Below are positions 35,058 through 45,224 of a DNA stretch of 64,000 nucleotides, one piece after another (positions within the stretch are counted from its first letter, which is position 1; every line of letters starts with the position of its first letter). The DNA is taken from assembly GCF_024166365.1 (NCBI RefSeq), contig NC_064835.1, forward strand, positions 60,182,607-60,246,606, given 5' to 3'. The DNA is from Elephas maximus indicus. Its lineage: Eukaryota > Chordata > Mammalia > Proboscidea > Elephantidae. Under the pieces are notes generated by a model. That model saw nothing but the letters and a program-made list of their open reading frames with translations, made no database searches and was not told where the DNA came from. The position numbers were made by a program, and so were the translations under genes.

Positions 35058-35929
35058 TTAATATGCTGAATTACATTGAAAGATTTTTTTTGAATATTGA
35101 ACAAGCCTTGCATCCTTGAAATAAATCCCATGCATTTGTGATGTTTATTCATGAGGGATATTAGTCTGTAGTTTTCTTGCTTTTTTTTTTTTTTTTGGTC
35201 TGTCTTTGTTTTTGATATCAGGGTAATGCTAACTTGATAAAACAAATTGGGAAGTACTCCCTCCTTTTGTATTTTTTGGAAGAGATTGTGTAGAATTGGT
35301 GTGAATTCTTTAAATGGTAGGATTCTTCAGCAAAACCATTATGGCCTGAAGATTATTTTGGGGGGATTTCTTAAATTATGGATACATTTCCTTAATAGCT
35401 ATGGGGCTATTCAAATTATCTACTTCATATTGGGTGAGTTGTGGTAGTTTGTATTTTTTGAGGAATTGGTCCATTTCATCTAAGTTGTCACATTTGTGTG
35501 TGTAGAGTTGTTTCTCGTATTCCCTTATTATCCTTTTGGTGTTTACAAGGTCTGTATTCATCCCCTCTTTCATTCCTGATATTGGTGATTTGTGCCTCCT
35601 CTTTGTTCATCTCTATCAGTCTTACTAGAGTTTTGTTAATTTTATTGATCTTTTCAAATTACCAGCTCTTTGTTTCATTGATTTTATCTATTGTTTTTCT
35701 GTTTCAATTTTGTTTCAATATATGCTTTTATCTTTATTATTTTTTTTTCCTTCTGCTAGGTTTGGGTTTATTTTGCTCTTCTTTTTCCAGTTTCTTGAGA
35801 TGGGAGCTTAGATTTTTAATGTGAGACTTTCCTCATGTCTGATAATAAGCAGGTTACCACCTATCTTGGTATATGCTCCCTGAACACAAATGTGTATTCT
35901 GTTTTTGTTTGGTAGTGTGTTACCATTTT

Positions 35930-36120
35930 CTAACTGGGCAATCTTGGGCAACCTTACCTTTCCATGCCTCGGTTTTTCCATCTGAAAGATGAAGATAATA
36001 GTAGCATCTATCTCACAAGGTTGTATGAAGCTTAAATATTCTATGTAAAGCACTTGGCACATTGCCTGACTGCAGAGGAAGTTCCCAATAGATGTGAGCT
36101 ATTGGTATGATATCATTAAA
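35930..36120 (+). repeat. MIR SINE
   Basis: 'caatcttgggcaaccttacc', 'tttttccatctgaaagatga' and 'gtaaagcacttggcacattg' follow the MIR order. Confidence 0.8.
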
Positions 36121-36124
36121 TTAA

Positions 36125-36315
36125 TACGCAGTAGTCGAAGGTTCAGTTGAGATGTTACCTTTCTATAGAGTCTTTCTGGGCCCTCCTCACTGCTATCCCA
36201 TTATGAGAATTACTTACTCTTTCCTACCTGCCCCCGTAGTGTACAATGATTTTATACTTCATTCAGCTTGCATTGTAGGTAGCTAGACTGCAAACCTCTC
36301 TCACTCACCATGTCT
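36125..36315 (+). repeat. L2 LINE 3' fragment
   Basis: 'tctttctgggccctcctcac' and 'agctagactgcaaacctctc' match the sense L2 3' end. Confidence 0.6.
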
Positions 36316-36324
36316 TGCTTATTT

Positions 36325-36430
36325 CTGCATTCATCCATTCAAAAGGAAGCACTTAGTATGAGTGAAGCATTGGGGCACAGAGGTAACTAAGACATGGATC
36401 TGCCTTCAGAGAGTTCTTAGTCCCTCAGTG
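36325..36430 (-). repeat. L2 LINE fragment
   Basis: 'tgcattcatccattcaaaag' and 'ctgccttcagagagttctta' are antisense L2, back to back with the sense copy. Confidence 0.55.
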
Positions 36431-37350
36431 ACAATAGGCTGCTTTGGTAAATAAATGGTTCCAGTGGGCTTAATAGTGAACAAATTCAATATTTGTTGAA
36501 ATAGGACAGCAGGTGCTGCCTTGAGATAGGAAGGTCATCTGCCTCGAGGCAAAAAGGCATCAGAGTGTGTTAGTTAGAAACTTCTGGTGAGTCATCTATA
36601 CTACTGACCTGCCTAATCCTAAATGAAGTCCCTAGACAGACTTCGTATTAGATCCCTGCTGTAACAGCATCACTGGGAACTCTCATGATCTGTGGCCATT
36701 GTGTGAGTCCTGTCTGTGGCCACACCAGATCCAAGCCCTGGTTCGGTAACTCAGCCCTTAGGTATAACTCATTACAGAGCTCCTTGTTAGAATCTCAGGA
36801 GTTACATAAATGTCACTGATGGTTCAGAAACTGTTCATTCTGTTTTAAAGTCTGTATCTGTCCATCTTAGCCCCCCACACTTTAGCCCTTGGCTCCCAGC
36901 TCTGTGACGGAATTAGTTTTAAAACAGTAATGTGTCAGGCACTGTACTAGGCAGTAGGAGTGGAGAAGGATGTGACGTGAGAGCCCCAACAGCCAAGATT
37001 CATAGTCTTCACCGTGAGGCTGTTGTTAAGAAGCACAGGCCTGATTGTTTTATCATGTCTACCTGACTAAAGGATGCTTTGGTAGACAGGCTGGATATGA
37101 AGCCAACTTTGTATGGGTCAAGGATTGAATGATGGAGAAGAAATGGAGAGAGGAAATGTAAGTTTATATGAAGATGTTTGACTGGGGAGAGGAGGAGAGT
37201 GAGTGACAAGGAACTAGAGGGGAGGCTGAGTAAAGAGAAGTCATTTAAGGTGGGGGACAATTGAGAAAGTTTATAGGATAAGTAGATAAGACCAGTAGAT
37301 TGAAAGAGAGGGAATAATTGGAAAAGTAGAAGACATGTTTGAGAAAGATT
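36431..37350. other. Non-coding intron stretch
   Basis: No gene. 37010-37340 is purine-rich and L2-like (antisense). The rest is unclassified. Confidence 0.4.
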
Positions 37351-37354
37351 TTGT

Positions 37355-37430
37355 ACATATACTCACATATATGTGGATATATATGTATGTGCATGTGTGT
37401 GTGTGTATAAATATAGAGAGAGACTGAGAG
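37355..37430. repeat. Simple repeat (TA/TG/GA)n
   Basis: Alternating 'atatatgtggatatatatg', 'gtgtgtgtgtgtat' and 'gagagagact' runs. Confidence 0.85.
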
Positions 37431-37499
37431 ACTAAGGGAATGAGTTTGAGAGAGATTTAGAGTTACACACATACATAATTTCTTTATACATATATATAA

Positions 37500-38869
37500 T
37501 CTCTGGCCAACTGACTGGAAGAGATCCATACTTGTGCCCATGCCAAAGAAAGGTGATCCAACAGAATGCAGAAATTATCAAACAATATCGTTACCATCAC
37601 ACACAAGTAAAGTTTTACTGAAGATAACTCACAAAGGGTTGCAGCAGTACATTGACAGGGAACTGCCAGACATTCAGAAGAGGACATGGAACAAGGGATA
37701 TCATTGCTGATATCAGATGGACCTTGGCTGAAAGCAGAGAATACCAGAAAGATGTTTACCTGTGTTTTATTGACTATGCAAAGACATTCTACTGTGTGGA
37801 TCATAACAAATTATGAATAACATTGGGAAGAATGGGAATTCCAGAACACTTTATTGTGCTCACAAGGAACCTGTACACAGACCAAAGAGGCAGTTGTTCA
37901 AACAGAACAAGGGGATACTGAGTGGTTTAAAATCAAGAAATGTGTACATCAGGGTTGTATTCTTTCACAATACTTATTCAGCTGTATGTTGAGCAAATAA
38001 TCTGAGAAACTGCACTATATGAAGAAGAACGGGGCATCAGGATTGGAGGAAAACTTATTAACAACCTGCAATTTGCAGATGATACAACCTTGGTTGCTGC
38101 CAGTGAAGAGGACTTGAAGCACTTACTAATGAAGATCAAAGACCACATACAACCTTCAGTATGGATTGCACCTCAACACAAAGAAAAGAAAAATCCTCAC
38201 AACTGGACCAATAAGCAACATCATGGTAAATGGAGAAAATATTGAAGTTGCCAAGGATTTCATTTTACTTGGATCTGTAATCAATGCTCATGGAAGCAGC
38301 AGTCAAGAAATCAAATGATGTATTGCATTGGGCAAATCTGCTACAAAAGACCTCTTTAAAGTGTTAAAAAGCAAATATGTCACCTTGAGGACTAAGGTGC
38401 ACCTCACATAAACCATGTTATTTTCAGTCACCGCATATGCATGTGAAAGCTGGACAATGAATAAGGAAGACCAAAGAAGAATGAGGAATTGATGCCTTTG
38501 AATTGTGGCATTGGCTAAGAATATTGACTATACCATGGACTGCCAGGAGAATGAATGAATCTTGTCTTGGAAGAAGTACAGCCAGAATGCTCCTTAGAAG
38601 CAAGGATGGTAAGACTTCATCTCATGTACTTTGGACATGTTATTCGGAGGGACCAGTCCCTGGAGAAGGACATTATGCTTGGTAAAGTGGAGAGTCAGCA
38701 AAAAAGAGGAAGACTCTCAACAAGATGGATTGACACAGTGACTGCAACAATGGGCTCAAACATAGCAACGATTGCGAGGATGGCGCAGGACTGGGCAGTG
38801 TTTCATTCTATTGTGCATAGGTTCGCTATGGGTCGGAACTGACTCCATGGGACCTAACAACAACAACAT
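37500..38869 (+). mobile_element. RTE-clade LINE, 5'-truncated, degraded
   Basis: It is homologous along its whole length to the copy at 54384-56093, starting at the RT segment that reads PMPKKGDPTEC in translation and ending 'gacctaacaacaacaaca'. The active-site box reads FADDTT-like (tttgcagatgatacaacc). It has more stops and indels than the 54-kb copy, for example a broken start of the palm region and a stop in 'cacctcacataaacc'. The intact C-terminal frame 38555-38842 carries the ECSLEARMVRLHLMYFGHVI block typical of RTE elements. Confidence 0.93.
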
Positions 38870-39170
38870 CTACCTTCCTACCTACCTGCCTATATTGAGA
38901 TCAGTCCAAAAAAGGAAGACAAAAGAAGGATGAATCATTAATGGAAAGAGGTCTTATAGGAATAAGGAGGAGATGGTTTGATCAAAAGCTAAGATGAAAA
39001 CTCTCTTAGAGACAGGAGGGAGTACTTAGCCTGTGGGCAGGAGATAGGCAGGTGAGAGTTGGCGTAAGGCCAGAGGGTGGAAGGAGGGCTGTAGAAGTGT
39101 CCTGTTGAGAACAGACTTAGAGCAATTGGCTTTTGGTGTCCAGACTGTGTAGAGAAAAAGCAGACTCAAG
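38870..39170. other. Non-coding intron stretch
   Basis: No gene seen; a short (CTAC)n-like run at 38868-38892 abuts the RTE tail. Confidence 0.4.
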
Positions 39171-39278
39171 GATCCACCAGGTGCTCCTTGGAAACCCTAT
39201 GGGGCAGTTCTACTCTGTCTTACAGAGTCACTATGAGTAGGAATCGAGTCGAAGGCAGCAGGTTTGGGTTTTTTTGGT
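39171..39278 (+). repeat. AfroSINE, 5'-truncated
   Basis: It starts at 'atccaccaggtgctccttgg' and ends 'gagtcgaaggcagcaggttt'. The tRNA-like head is absent. Confidence 0.9.
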
Positions 39279-39419
39279 TAGGATAGGACTGAGACTGGGT
39301 AAGCCTGGAGATGATTAGAAGCCAGAAGGCTCAGAGGTTGGGAAGCACATTTGCTTTAAGTACAGGAGTGAAAGAAGTAGAAGCATAGAAGGTCTCGATT
39401 GGAGTGTGGGATTTCTGAG

Positions 39420-39540
39420 TTTAAGTCATTCATTCAACAGTCACTGAGCATTGGCTCTGTGCAGTTACTGTGGGAGGCTCTGGGAACCAAAGACCTGGTC
39501 TCTGATCTTAAGGAGTCACAGCCCACATTTCAGAGGTGGA
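39420..39540 (-). repeat. L2 LINE fragment
   Basis: 'agtcattcattcaacagtca' and 'gaccaaagacctggtctctg'-like sequence are antisense L2 3' end. Confidence 0.6.
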
Positions 39541-40750
39541 GCCTTTTTAGGTGACGACAAGGTCCAGGATATGGCCCTGGAAGTGGTTTGCTGCAGTGGG
39601 TTGGAAGTGAAGGTCGTTGGAGCACAGGCAGCCAAGCAGCTAGTGGGCTAGCACACTGGATGTGTCATCCACAGGTTCCCTTCAGCCCGCTAGAGAAAGG
39701 GGGGCTCCTCTCTGCTCATTCATTTCTCTGGGGCCGTGAGTATCCTCTCCCAGCCCATGATGTAGGAGCTACTTCGTCATTTGCGCCTTTGTACCTCAGA
39801 CTCTGTGTGACCACCTAGGGTCAGCCTGGTTGTGGTTTTCATTAGTGGAGAGTGGAGGGTGGGCAGGCTGCAAAGACCTGGTTCTGTGCTCTAGTATACA
39901 CCAATCCCGCTTGGTAAGTTTCTTTTTCTTTCTTGTGCTTAATTTCTTCACCAGCAAAATGGAGATAGGAAAATGACACAAATCCTGTGTGGGCCAGAGG
40001 CAGAGGATAGTAGCTATGAAAACATAAATAAACAAGCAGAAGTTGGGATTCTGCAGTTTACAGGATGCCATGACGGCAGATGAATGAGTGTGTCTGCATG
40101 GAACTGAGGGACCGCTCAGTGTTGCCAGAGCTCTGTGACTGATTTCCTTTTTCCTACACGCTCCTAAACGAAGCTGGCAGCATAAAAGAGCCATGTGAGG
40201 TCCAGGCCTTTCAGAGGCCCCCACTGACTTTTTAGCTGGGCTTACGACTTCTGGGTGGAAGGTACTGGCTGGGGGAATCCATGTATCAGCATTTCCATGT
40301 TTTTAATGTCCACACAGAGCTGTGTGAGACTTCAATTCATGGCCTATCTGGGCATTGCTATCAGAAATAGAATTCTCCCCCTTCCTGTCCCAGCGAGGCT
40401 GGCCTGCGCACTTCACTGACAGGGGACCAGATGGATACATCCGCTTTAGCTGTACTGTGGGTTTTGGCTGATGGGAGGGAAGAGGAAGCAAATGTCTTTG
40501 ATCTTTTACCTCTTGTTGCCTTTCTGCTGTGACCTTTGGAGGCTGGCTTCTCTGCCTGTCTGGTCCAAATTGCAGATGAAACTCTGGCAGTGGACTTCAT
40601 CCTTTCAGAAGGTGCTGCTTCATCTCTCCACAGATCCAGACAGACACACCTGAGGCATTTCTGCCAGCTTCTGGATGACATCAGGTCCAAGGCATGATGT
40701 CATCTCCAAGCATGTGGTTATTCTTTGTGTGCCATTGTCTTTTCTTTCAG
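39541..40750. other. End of intron 1, no gene seen
   Basis: Unclassified apart from a weak MIR-like piece at about 39930-40020. The final 20 bases form a pyrimidine-rich acceptor tract (gtcttttctttcag). Confidence 0.5.
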
Positions 40751-40870
40751 ATCCTGAGACACCAACTAGGACCAACCAAGTTTCAGACGCCCTACTGCTT
40801 GATACCAGTATCATCAAGGATGAAGTCTTTCCAGATGTTTCTCTGCTCCTGACAGCACATCTTTCAACAG
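40751..40870 (+). other. EVA1A: EVA1A exon 2 (probable 5' UTR exon, 120 bp)
   Basis: The acceptor is strong: an uninterrupted pyrimidine tract and CAG end at 40750. The donor is CAACAG|GTAGCT at 40870/40871, weaker than that of exon 1. The exon has no ATG in the frame that leads into EVA1A. An ATG in another frame (40820) opens a 10-codon upstream ORF. One frame is open through the whole exon (PETPTRTNQVSDALLLD...) and joins in phase with exons 1 and 3. Its place in EVA1A is inferred from splice sites and position. It could be a species-specific or skipped exon. Confidence 0.5.
40820..40852 (+). CDS. Upstream ORF in EVA1A exon 2 (10 codons)
   Basis: ATG AAG TCT opens a frame reading MKSFQMFLCS and closes at TGA (40850-40852). 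The ATG context is agg-ATG-a, with a purine at -3, so it is of moderate strength. If exon 2 is included in the mRNA, this is the first AUG after exon 1 and could lower EVA1A translation. There is no evidence that the peptide itself has a role. Confidence 0.35.
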   Translation: MKSFQMFLCS

Positions 40871-41352
40871 GTAGCTAAAATGAAAATTCGATTATCACCT
40901 CCTGACCAGTATATAATGAGATAGTCACCTGCATGGGAGCTTACATACCAGGAGATGCTCACTGTTGCTACTGAAATTAAGATGAAATGCACTAGCACCA
41001 GGTACATTTCATCTGAACTTTGCCATTCAGTGGCTCCCAAGCATATGAATGTGCAGCACTGGGAAGGAGGTTACCTCTAAGATGGAAGCTAGTGAAAACA
41101 ACATACAGTGTATGCAATTAGTCATTCAGCCTAAGCGATGGCACTCATGAAGCTGGGTTTTTTTGTCATCTTCATCAGGAGACTAACGTGTGTTCATAAA
41201 GATAAGATTCTGGATGCAAGTGATGGAAAAACGTTCTCTCCTCTCAGTTGTGCTGTAGCTTGTTAGTAATTAGGTGAAGGAACTTTGGGTCACCCATGAG
41301 AGAATGGTGTTTGACAGTAAAATTTTTTAAGAATTGAGTTCTCCTGAGGGGT

Positions 41353-41415
41353 TGTTTGGGGTTGCTATAGGGTTGCTATGAGTCAGAATTGACTTGATGG
41401 TGACGGGTTTGGTTT
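41353..41415 (+). repeat. AfroSINE 3' end fragment
   Basis: Only the last 60 or so bases (agggttgctatgagtcagaa to gatggtgacgggtttggttt) are present, directly before a complete copy. Confidence 0.85.
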
Positions 41416-41578
41416 GGAGCCCTGTTGGCACAGTGGTTAAGAACTTGGCTGCTAACCCAAAGGCTGGTAATTTGAATCCACCAGCCACTCCTTTGAAACC
41501 CTATGGGACAGTTCTATTCTGTCCTACAGGGTTGCTATGAGTCAGAATTGACTCAACGGCAATGGGTGTTTGGTTTTG
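41416..41578 (+). repeat. AfroSINE, deleted form
   Basis: 'ggagccctgttggcacagtg' through 'ccactcctttgaaaccctat' to 'gactcaacggcaatgggtgt' is complete. Confidence 0.95.
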
Positions 41579-41812
41579 GAGGGATTGGTTAATGTGATTC
41601 ATTGCCCAAGAGCCTTGTCACTTCTGGTCATGGGAATACTGAGCTGTTGACCCAGGACTTGGACCTCTGACACTTTGATCAAGGCTGTTGGGAACTCCAA
41701 GCAGCCCTTCTCTTTGATACCTTTCTGACTGTGTTGACGATGTACATGAGATGCATAAACACTGAAATTGCTAGGCTGGTCAATGAAGTAGTGATGTTTG
41801 TTCTAGAACAGG

Positions 41813-42022
41813 GTTTTTTCAACCTCAGTCCTGTTAAATTTTGGACCAGATAATTCTTTGCTGTGGGGTGCTGTCCTTTGATTGTAGGATGTTTAACGGT
41901 AACCCTGACCCCTACTCAGTACATGCAACAGCCCCCACTGCAATTGTAACAACCAAAAATGTCTACAGGCATTGGCAAATGTCCTCTGGGGGAGGGGATC
42001 ACTCCAGTTGAGAACCACTCTT
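41813..42022 (+). mobile_element. MER20-like hAT element
   Basis: 'ggaccagataattctttgct', 'gtaggatgtttaacggtaac', 'caaccaaaaatgtctacagg' and 'ccagttgagaaccact' are in MER20 order. Confidence 0.8.
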
Positions 42023-42497
42023 CTAGGAGCTAGCCAGTGATGAGGGGCTTCCTCAAAGAAAACCCAAAATTACACTTGGAGGTGGATGAGTACTTCATGC
42101 CCCTTACCTTTATGTTGGTAGAAGATGCTGAAAAGTTTTAATTACAGGGTAAACCACCAATGAAGAGTGTCCAGAGCTACCTTGAGCTGTCCACCCTTTG
42201 TTAAAGAAGGACTCCAGGAGTGGAAGTTGAGAGTAGGATTTGACTCTGGGGTTCATCACTTCTCTAAATTCTTTAGGTCTTGTATCACTGACAGCTGCCC
42301 TAAACAGAATCTCCTCTGCCCAGTCCTGCCACCTGGCTTAGTTTCCTCACTTTCGAGGTACTCTGCAACCACCTGGAGAATGAGCTGTACGGCAGGGTTC
42401 TGCAAGATCAGACTTATAAAGATGGCACTAGCGAAACTCCTCGAAGGCCTGGGCTGTTGCGTAGACATCACAGTGCCAGGCTGAAGGGGCTTACCAA

Positions 42498-42656
42498 GGT
42501 CATATAGAGCACCACTTCTTAAACTCTCTTAGGGATCTTGTAAAATGTGGACTTTGACTCATTAGGTGCTCAAGATTATGTGTGTCTAACACGCTTCCAC
42601 TTAACATTGATGCTACTGGTCCTTCAACCATACTTTGAGTAGTAAGGACCAGGCCA
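42498..42656 (+). mobile_element. MER5A-like hAT fragment
   Basis: 'gtgtgtctaacacgcttcca' and 'gatgctactggtccttcaac' followed by 'tttgagtagtaaggacc' match MER5A. Confidence 0.65.
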
Positions 42657-42868
42657 GGGATCTGCAAACTATGGCCCACGGGCCAAATTCAGCCCACCAC
42701 CTGTTTTTTAAATACATTTTTATTAGAACACAGTCATACTTCTTCATTTTATGGTTGCTTTCACACTATAATAGCAAAGTTGAGTAGTTGAGACAGAGAC
42801 TATATATCCCACGAAGCCTAAAATATGTTCTAGCCCTTTACAGAAAAGTGTCCTGACTGCTGACCTAG
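42657..42868 (+). mobile_element. Non-autonomous hAT element (same family as 21525-21895)
   Basis: 'ctgcaaactatggcccacgg', 'gagtagttgagacagagact' and 'agccctttacagaaaagtgt' are in order. It directly follows the MER5A-like piece. Confidence 0.75.
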
Positions 42869-43269
42869 GCTGACTTCTGCCATGTGGACTGTGGAGCTTC
42901 TTCCTGGTTGATCCAGGTCATTATCTAGGATGGGCCATCCAGAGATTGTTTTTCCGTAGTCTTGCCCTGCCACCCTTCTGTGTCTTCTTCTTGCCTCGGC
43001 CACTGAAATGCTATTAGAGCCTGGAGCATGAAGAGCCTTGCAGGAAAAGTCTGAAACACAGTAAAGCTTCCATTTTGCTCGTGGCCCCTCACAGTCCTTA
43101 TAAAGCAGTGCTGAGGAATGCTGTCCTTGGCTCCTCATCCAGAGCCACAGTCAGCTCTGGTATCCTTTGTGCCTCCAAGGTGGCTCGCCCTCCCCATGCT
43201 CAGAAATACTCTCAGAGACTTATAAATACAAAGCTCGTGCCTACTTGCTCTTTTTTTTTTTCATCCAGC

Positions 43270-43800
43270 CACTAAGCCATCCAATGTTTATTGAGAACCT
43301 TCTTTCATCAGGCTTGAATAACAAGAATTTATAAGACACCTCTCCAAGTCTGGGAGACAGACATATGAGATAATTCATGATATAATAACATAGGTGCAAT
43401 AGTAGAAGACTATCTAGATACTTTGAAAGCCAAAGAAAGGAGTCTGGAGGATTCAAGGGGAGCTTCACTATGGTAGAACTTTTGACCACTCTCTTACAAG
43501 AAACTTTTGCTGGACAGATAAGGGGTGGAGGAGGGGCATTTTGGCAAAGGGGAGAACACAAGCAAAGCATGGAGAGATAAAAGAGCTTGATGTATTTGGA
43601 GAACTAAAGGTCATCTGTTGTTCTTGGAGCATTAGGCAAGCTTGTTTCTGTGTGTGTGAGTGTAGACAAGGGTAGGAGATGAATTACGAGTGAAGGCAGG
43701 GGTCAGATATTGTGGACGTAGATGTGCATTATGTTAAAAAGTTTAGTAGACATTAGTTAAAGGGTTGGTCTGTGGAATGAGGCAATCAGATTTGTACTTA
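43270..43800 (-). repeat. L2 LINE fragment
   Basis: 'aatgtttattgagaaccttc', 'aagtctgggagacagacata' and 'gggtcagatattgtggacgt' are antisense L2. Confidence 0.6.
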
Positions 43801-43804
43801 AAAA

Positions 43805-45224
43805 AAAAATAGACCATTGGTGAGAATAGGTGTTAGTTTTAGCAAGAAGAAAGTATTGGCAGGAGGACAGGTAGGACAGGGTTGCAAAACTTCCAGATAT
43901 GAATTGATGAGACTTGCATTCTCATCAGTTAAATTGGAGGAAATAGGTCTGAAGTGCCTACTGTCCCTACGTACTCAGATATACTCCAGGCCTTCATTTT
44001 CTTCTTGGGTCCAGAAGTCCTCAGACCTCCAGAACAGTCTCTGAACTCAGGGTGATGGTTCCAGCTATAGGCCTGTATCATCAGTTGTCGCCTTTGAGGA
44101 ACTCAAGTGATTGCTGAAGAAGGCCATGTGCTTTGACTCAGCAGAGTAAGAATTGTATGTTATAATACATTCCATCCACTTGTGGAATCACAGCTCTCCC
44201 AGCCCTCTAGATGTGGCCTATGTTGCCGACATCTATGACCCACCTGGGAACCCAAGTTGCCTCCCCAAGGACTCGAGCCTTCTGCTTCTCCAAACTTCCC
44301 TGAGCCTGACATCCCTTCACACTCTGACTCAGTTCTCCACCATCACTCAGAGCAGCATTGAACAGGAGTCATCATGGTCTTTGCCATTGCCCTCCCCACA
44401 CATCCTCAGGAACTCTCTGTGGAGGCTTCACTGAGTGAACTCGGTAATAATAATGCTTGTCTGAGCTGCAGCAGCAGCAGCTGGGGAGAGGACGGGTTCT
44501 CCCAGCCACAGGCCAAGCTGCTAAACACTGAGATCCTGCAGTTCCCTGCTCTGAACCCTGGTGGACAGCTCTGCCAGTGGGCAGTCTGTGGGCAGTGTGT
44601 GCCTGGTTGCCTATCACAGCCACCAGTGGGGTCATAGACCTGAGGGAGGGGCAGGAAGCAGGCTTGAGTTCCCAAATGCCTGTGGCATTTGGGAACTGAA
44701 ACTGATTTGGCAGTTCTACAATAACCAGCACCAACCCAGTGCCAAGACTTGCCTTTGGTGATCTGTGGGGTGAGGCAAACTGATCAAGGTACAGAAGTGC
44801 CATCAGTGCAGGCTCAGGGGAAAGCAGAGCCAGGAGAGGAGTGGGCTGTGACTTGTGGTTAAAATGCAGTGATTAAGATGACTATGGTTTGAACTCAATA
44901 GGCTGCGCTTCAACAGTGAACCGGGGAAGATGATGTAAAGAAAACAGAGAAGGGTAAGGGGGAAATGCTAAAACGTGCAGTTGGGAGGAGATGGGGAAAA
45001 GAAAGGAGAAAGACTAAGAAAAACAGATGCAAGTTGCTCCTTCTTGAAAGCCAGAAAGCTCACTTGAGCAAAGAGGATAAGACCTGAGGTCTTTGTGGCC
45101 CCCAGCTGGGAAAACTAGCTGGCATTTAGGAAGTTGGCTCTTTGTTCTTGAGCCCAGGCTGCCTGGAACAGAGCCTCAGGAAAGCAGAATGTGTTCTCAT
45201 CACTCCCTTTCTGTTCTCAAACAG
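43805..45224. other. Intron 2, repeat-poor stretch before the coding exon
   Basis: No named repeat. Overlapping open frames on both strands (44153-44803) share no domain or splice logic. A perfect hairpin lies at 44667-44697. Because it is repeat-poor and close to the coding exon, it is a reasonable place to look for regulatory conservation, but nothing in the sequence proves it. Confidence 0.4.
44667..44697. repeat. Perfect 14-bp inverted repeat with 3-nt loop
   Basis: AGTTCCCAAATGCC, loop TGT, then GGCATTTGGGAACT. The arms are fully complementary. The total of 31 bases is too short for a normal microRNA precursor. Confidence 0.9.

Larger units (their letters stand above)
32030..35830 (-). 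mobile_element. L1 LINE, old, antisense, with two nested insertions
   Basis: The 3' end is at the left ('ttgtgtaccctttacccagt', 'gtacatcactaccagaatgt') and ORF2 runs to the right. Minus-strand RT remnants include NPAIALLDIYPREMKTYI (32551-32766) and RQRSPLSPFLFNIVLDIL (34096-34380), where the second is the region just before the active site. Also visible is a fragment [14 protein letters not shown] (35027-35245). It is full of stops and inactive. An AfroSINE (34343-34543) and a TTAA-flanked element (34658-35057) are inserted in it. Confidence 0.9.
4113..40750 (+). other. EVA1A: EVA1A intron 1
   Basis: The inferred intron runs from the GTAAGC donor at 4113 to the CAG acceptor ending at 40750, about 36.6 kb. 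It is built almost entirely of the interspersed repeats listed separately. Further non-coding exons inside it cannot be excluded without transcript data. Confidence 0.5.
40871..45224 (+). other. EVA1A: EVA1A intron 2
   Basis: About 4.35 kb between the GTAGCT donor and the acceptor ttctcaaacag. It holds AfroSINEs, MER20/MER5-type elements and L2, listed separately. 40871-41350 and 43805-45224 show no named repeat. Confidence 0.55.

Noticed and set aside
44153-44803. Overlapping frames on both strands as an extra exon
   Set aside because: Four overlapping frames with no shared logic; not linked by acceptor/donor pairs to EVA1A. Kept only as a repeat-poor stretch.
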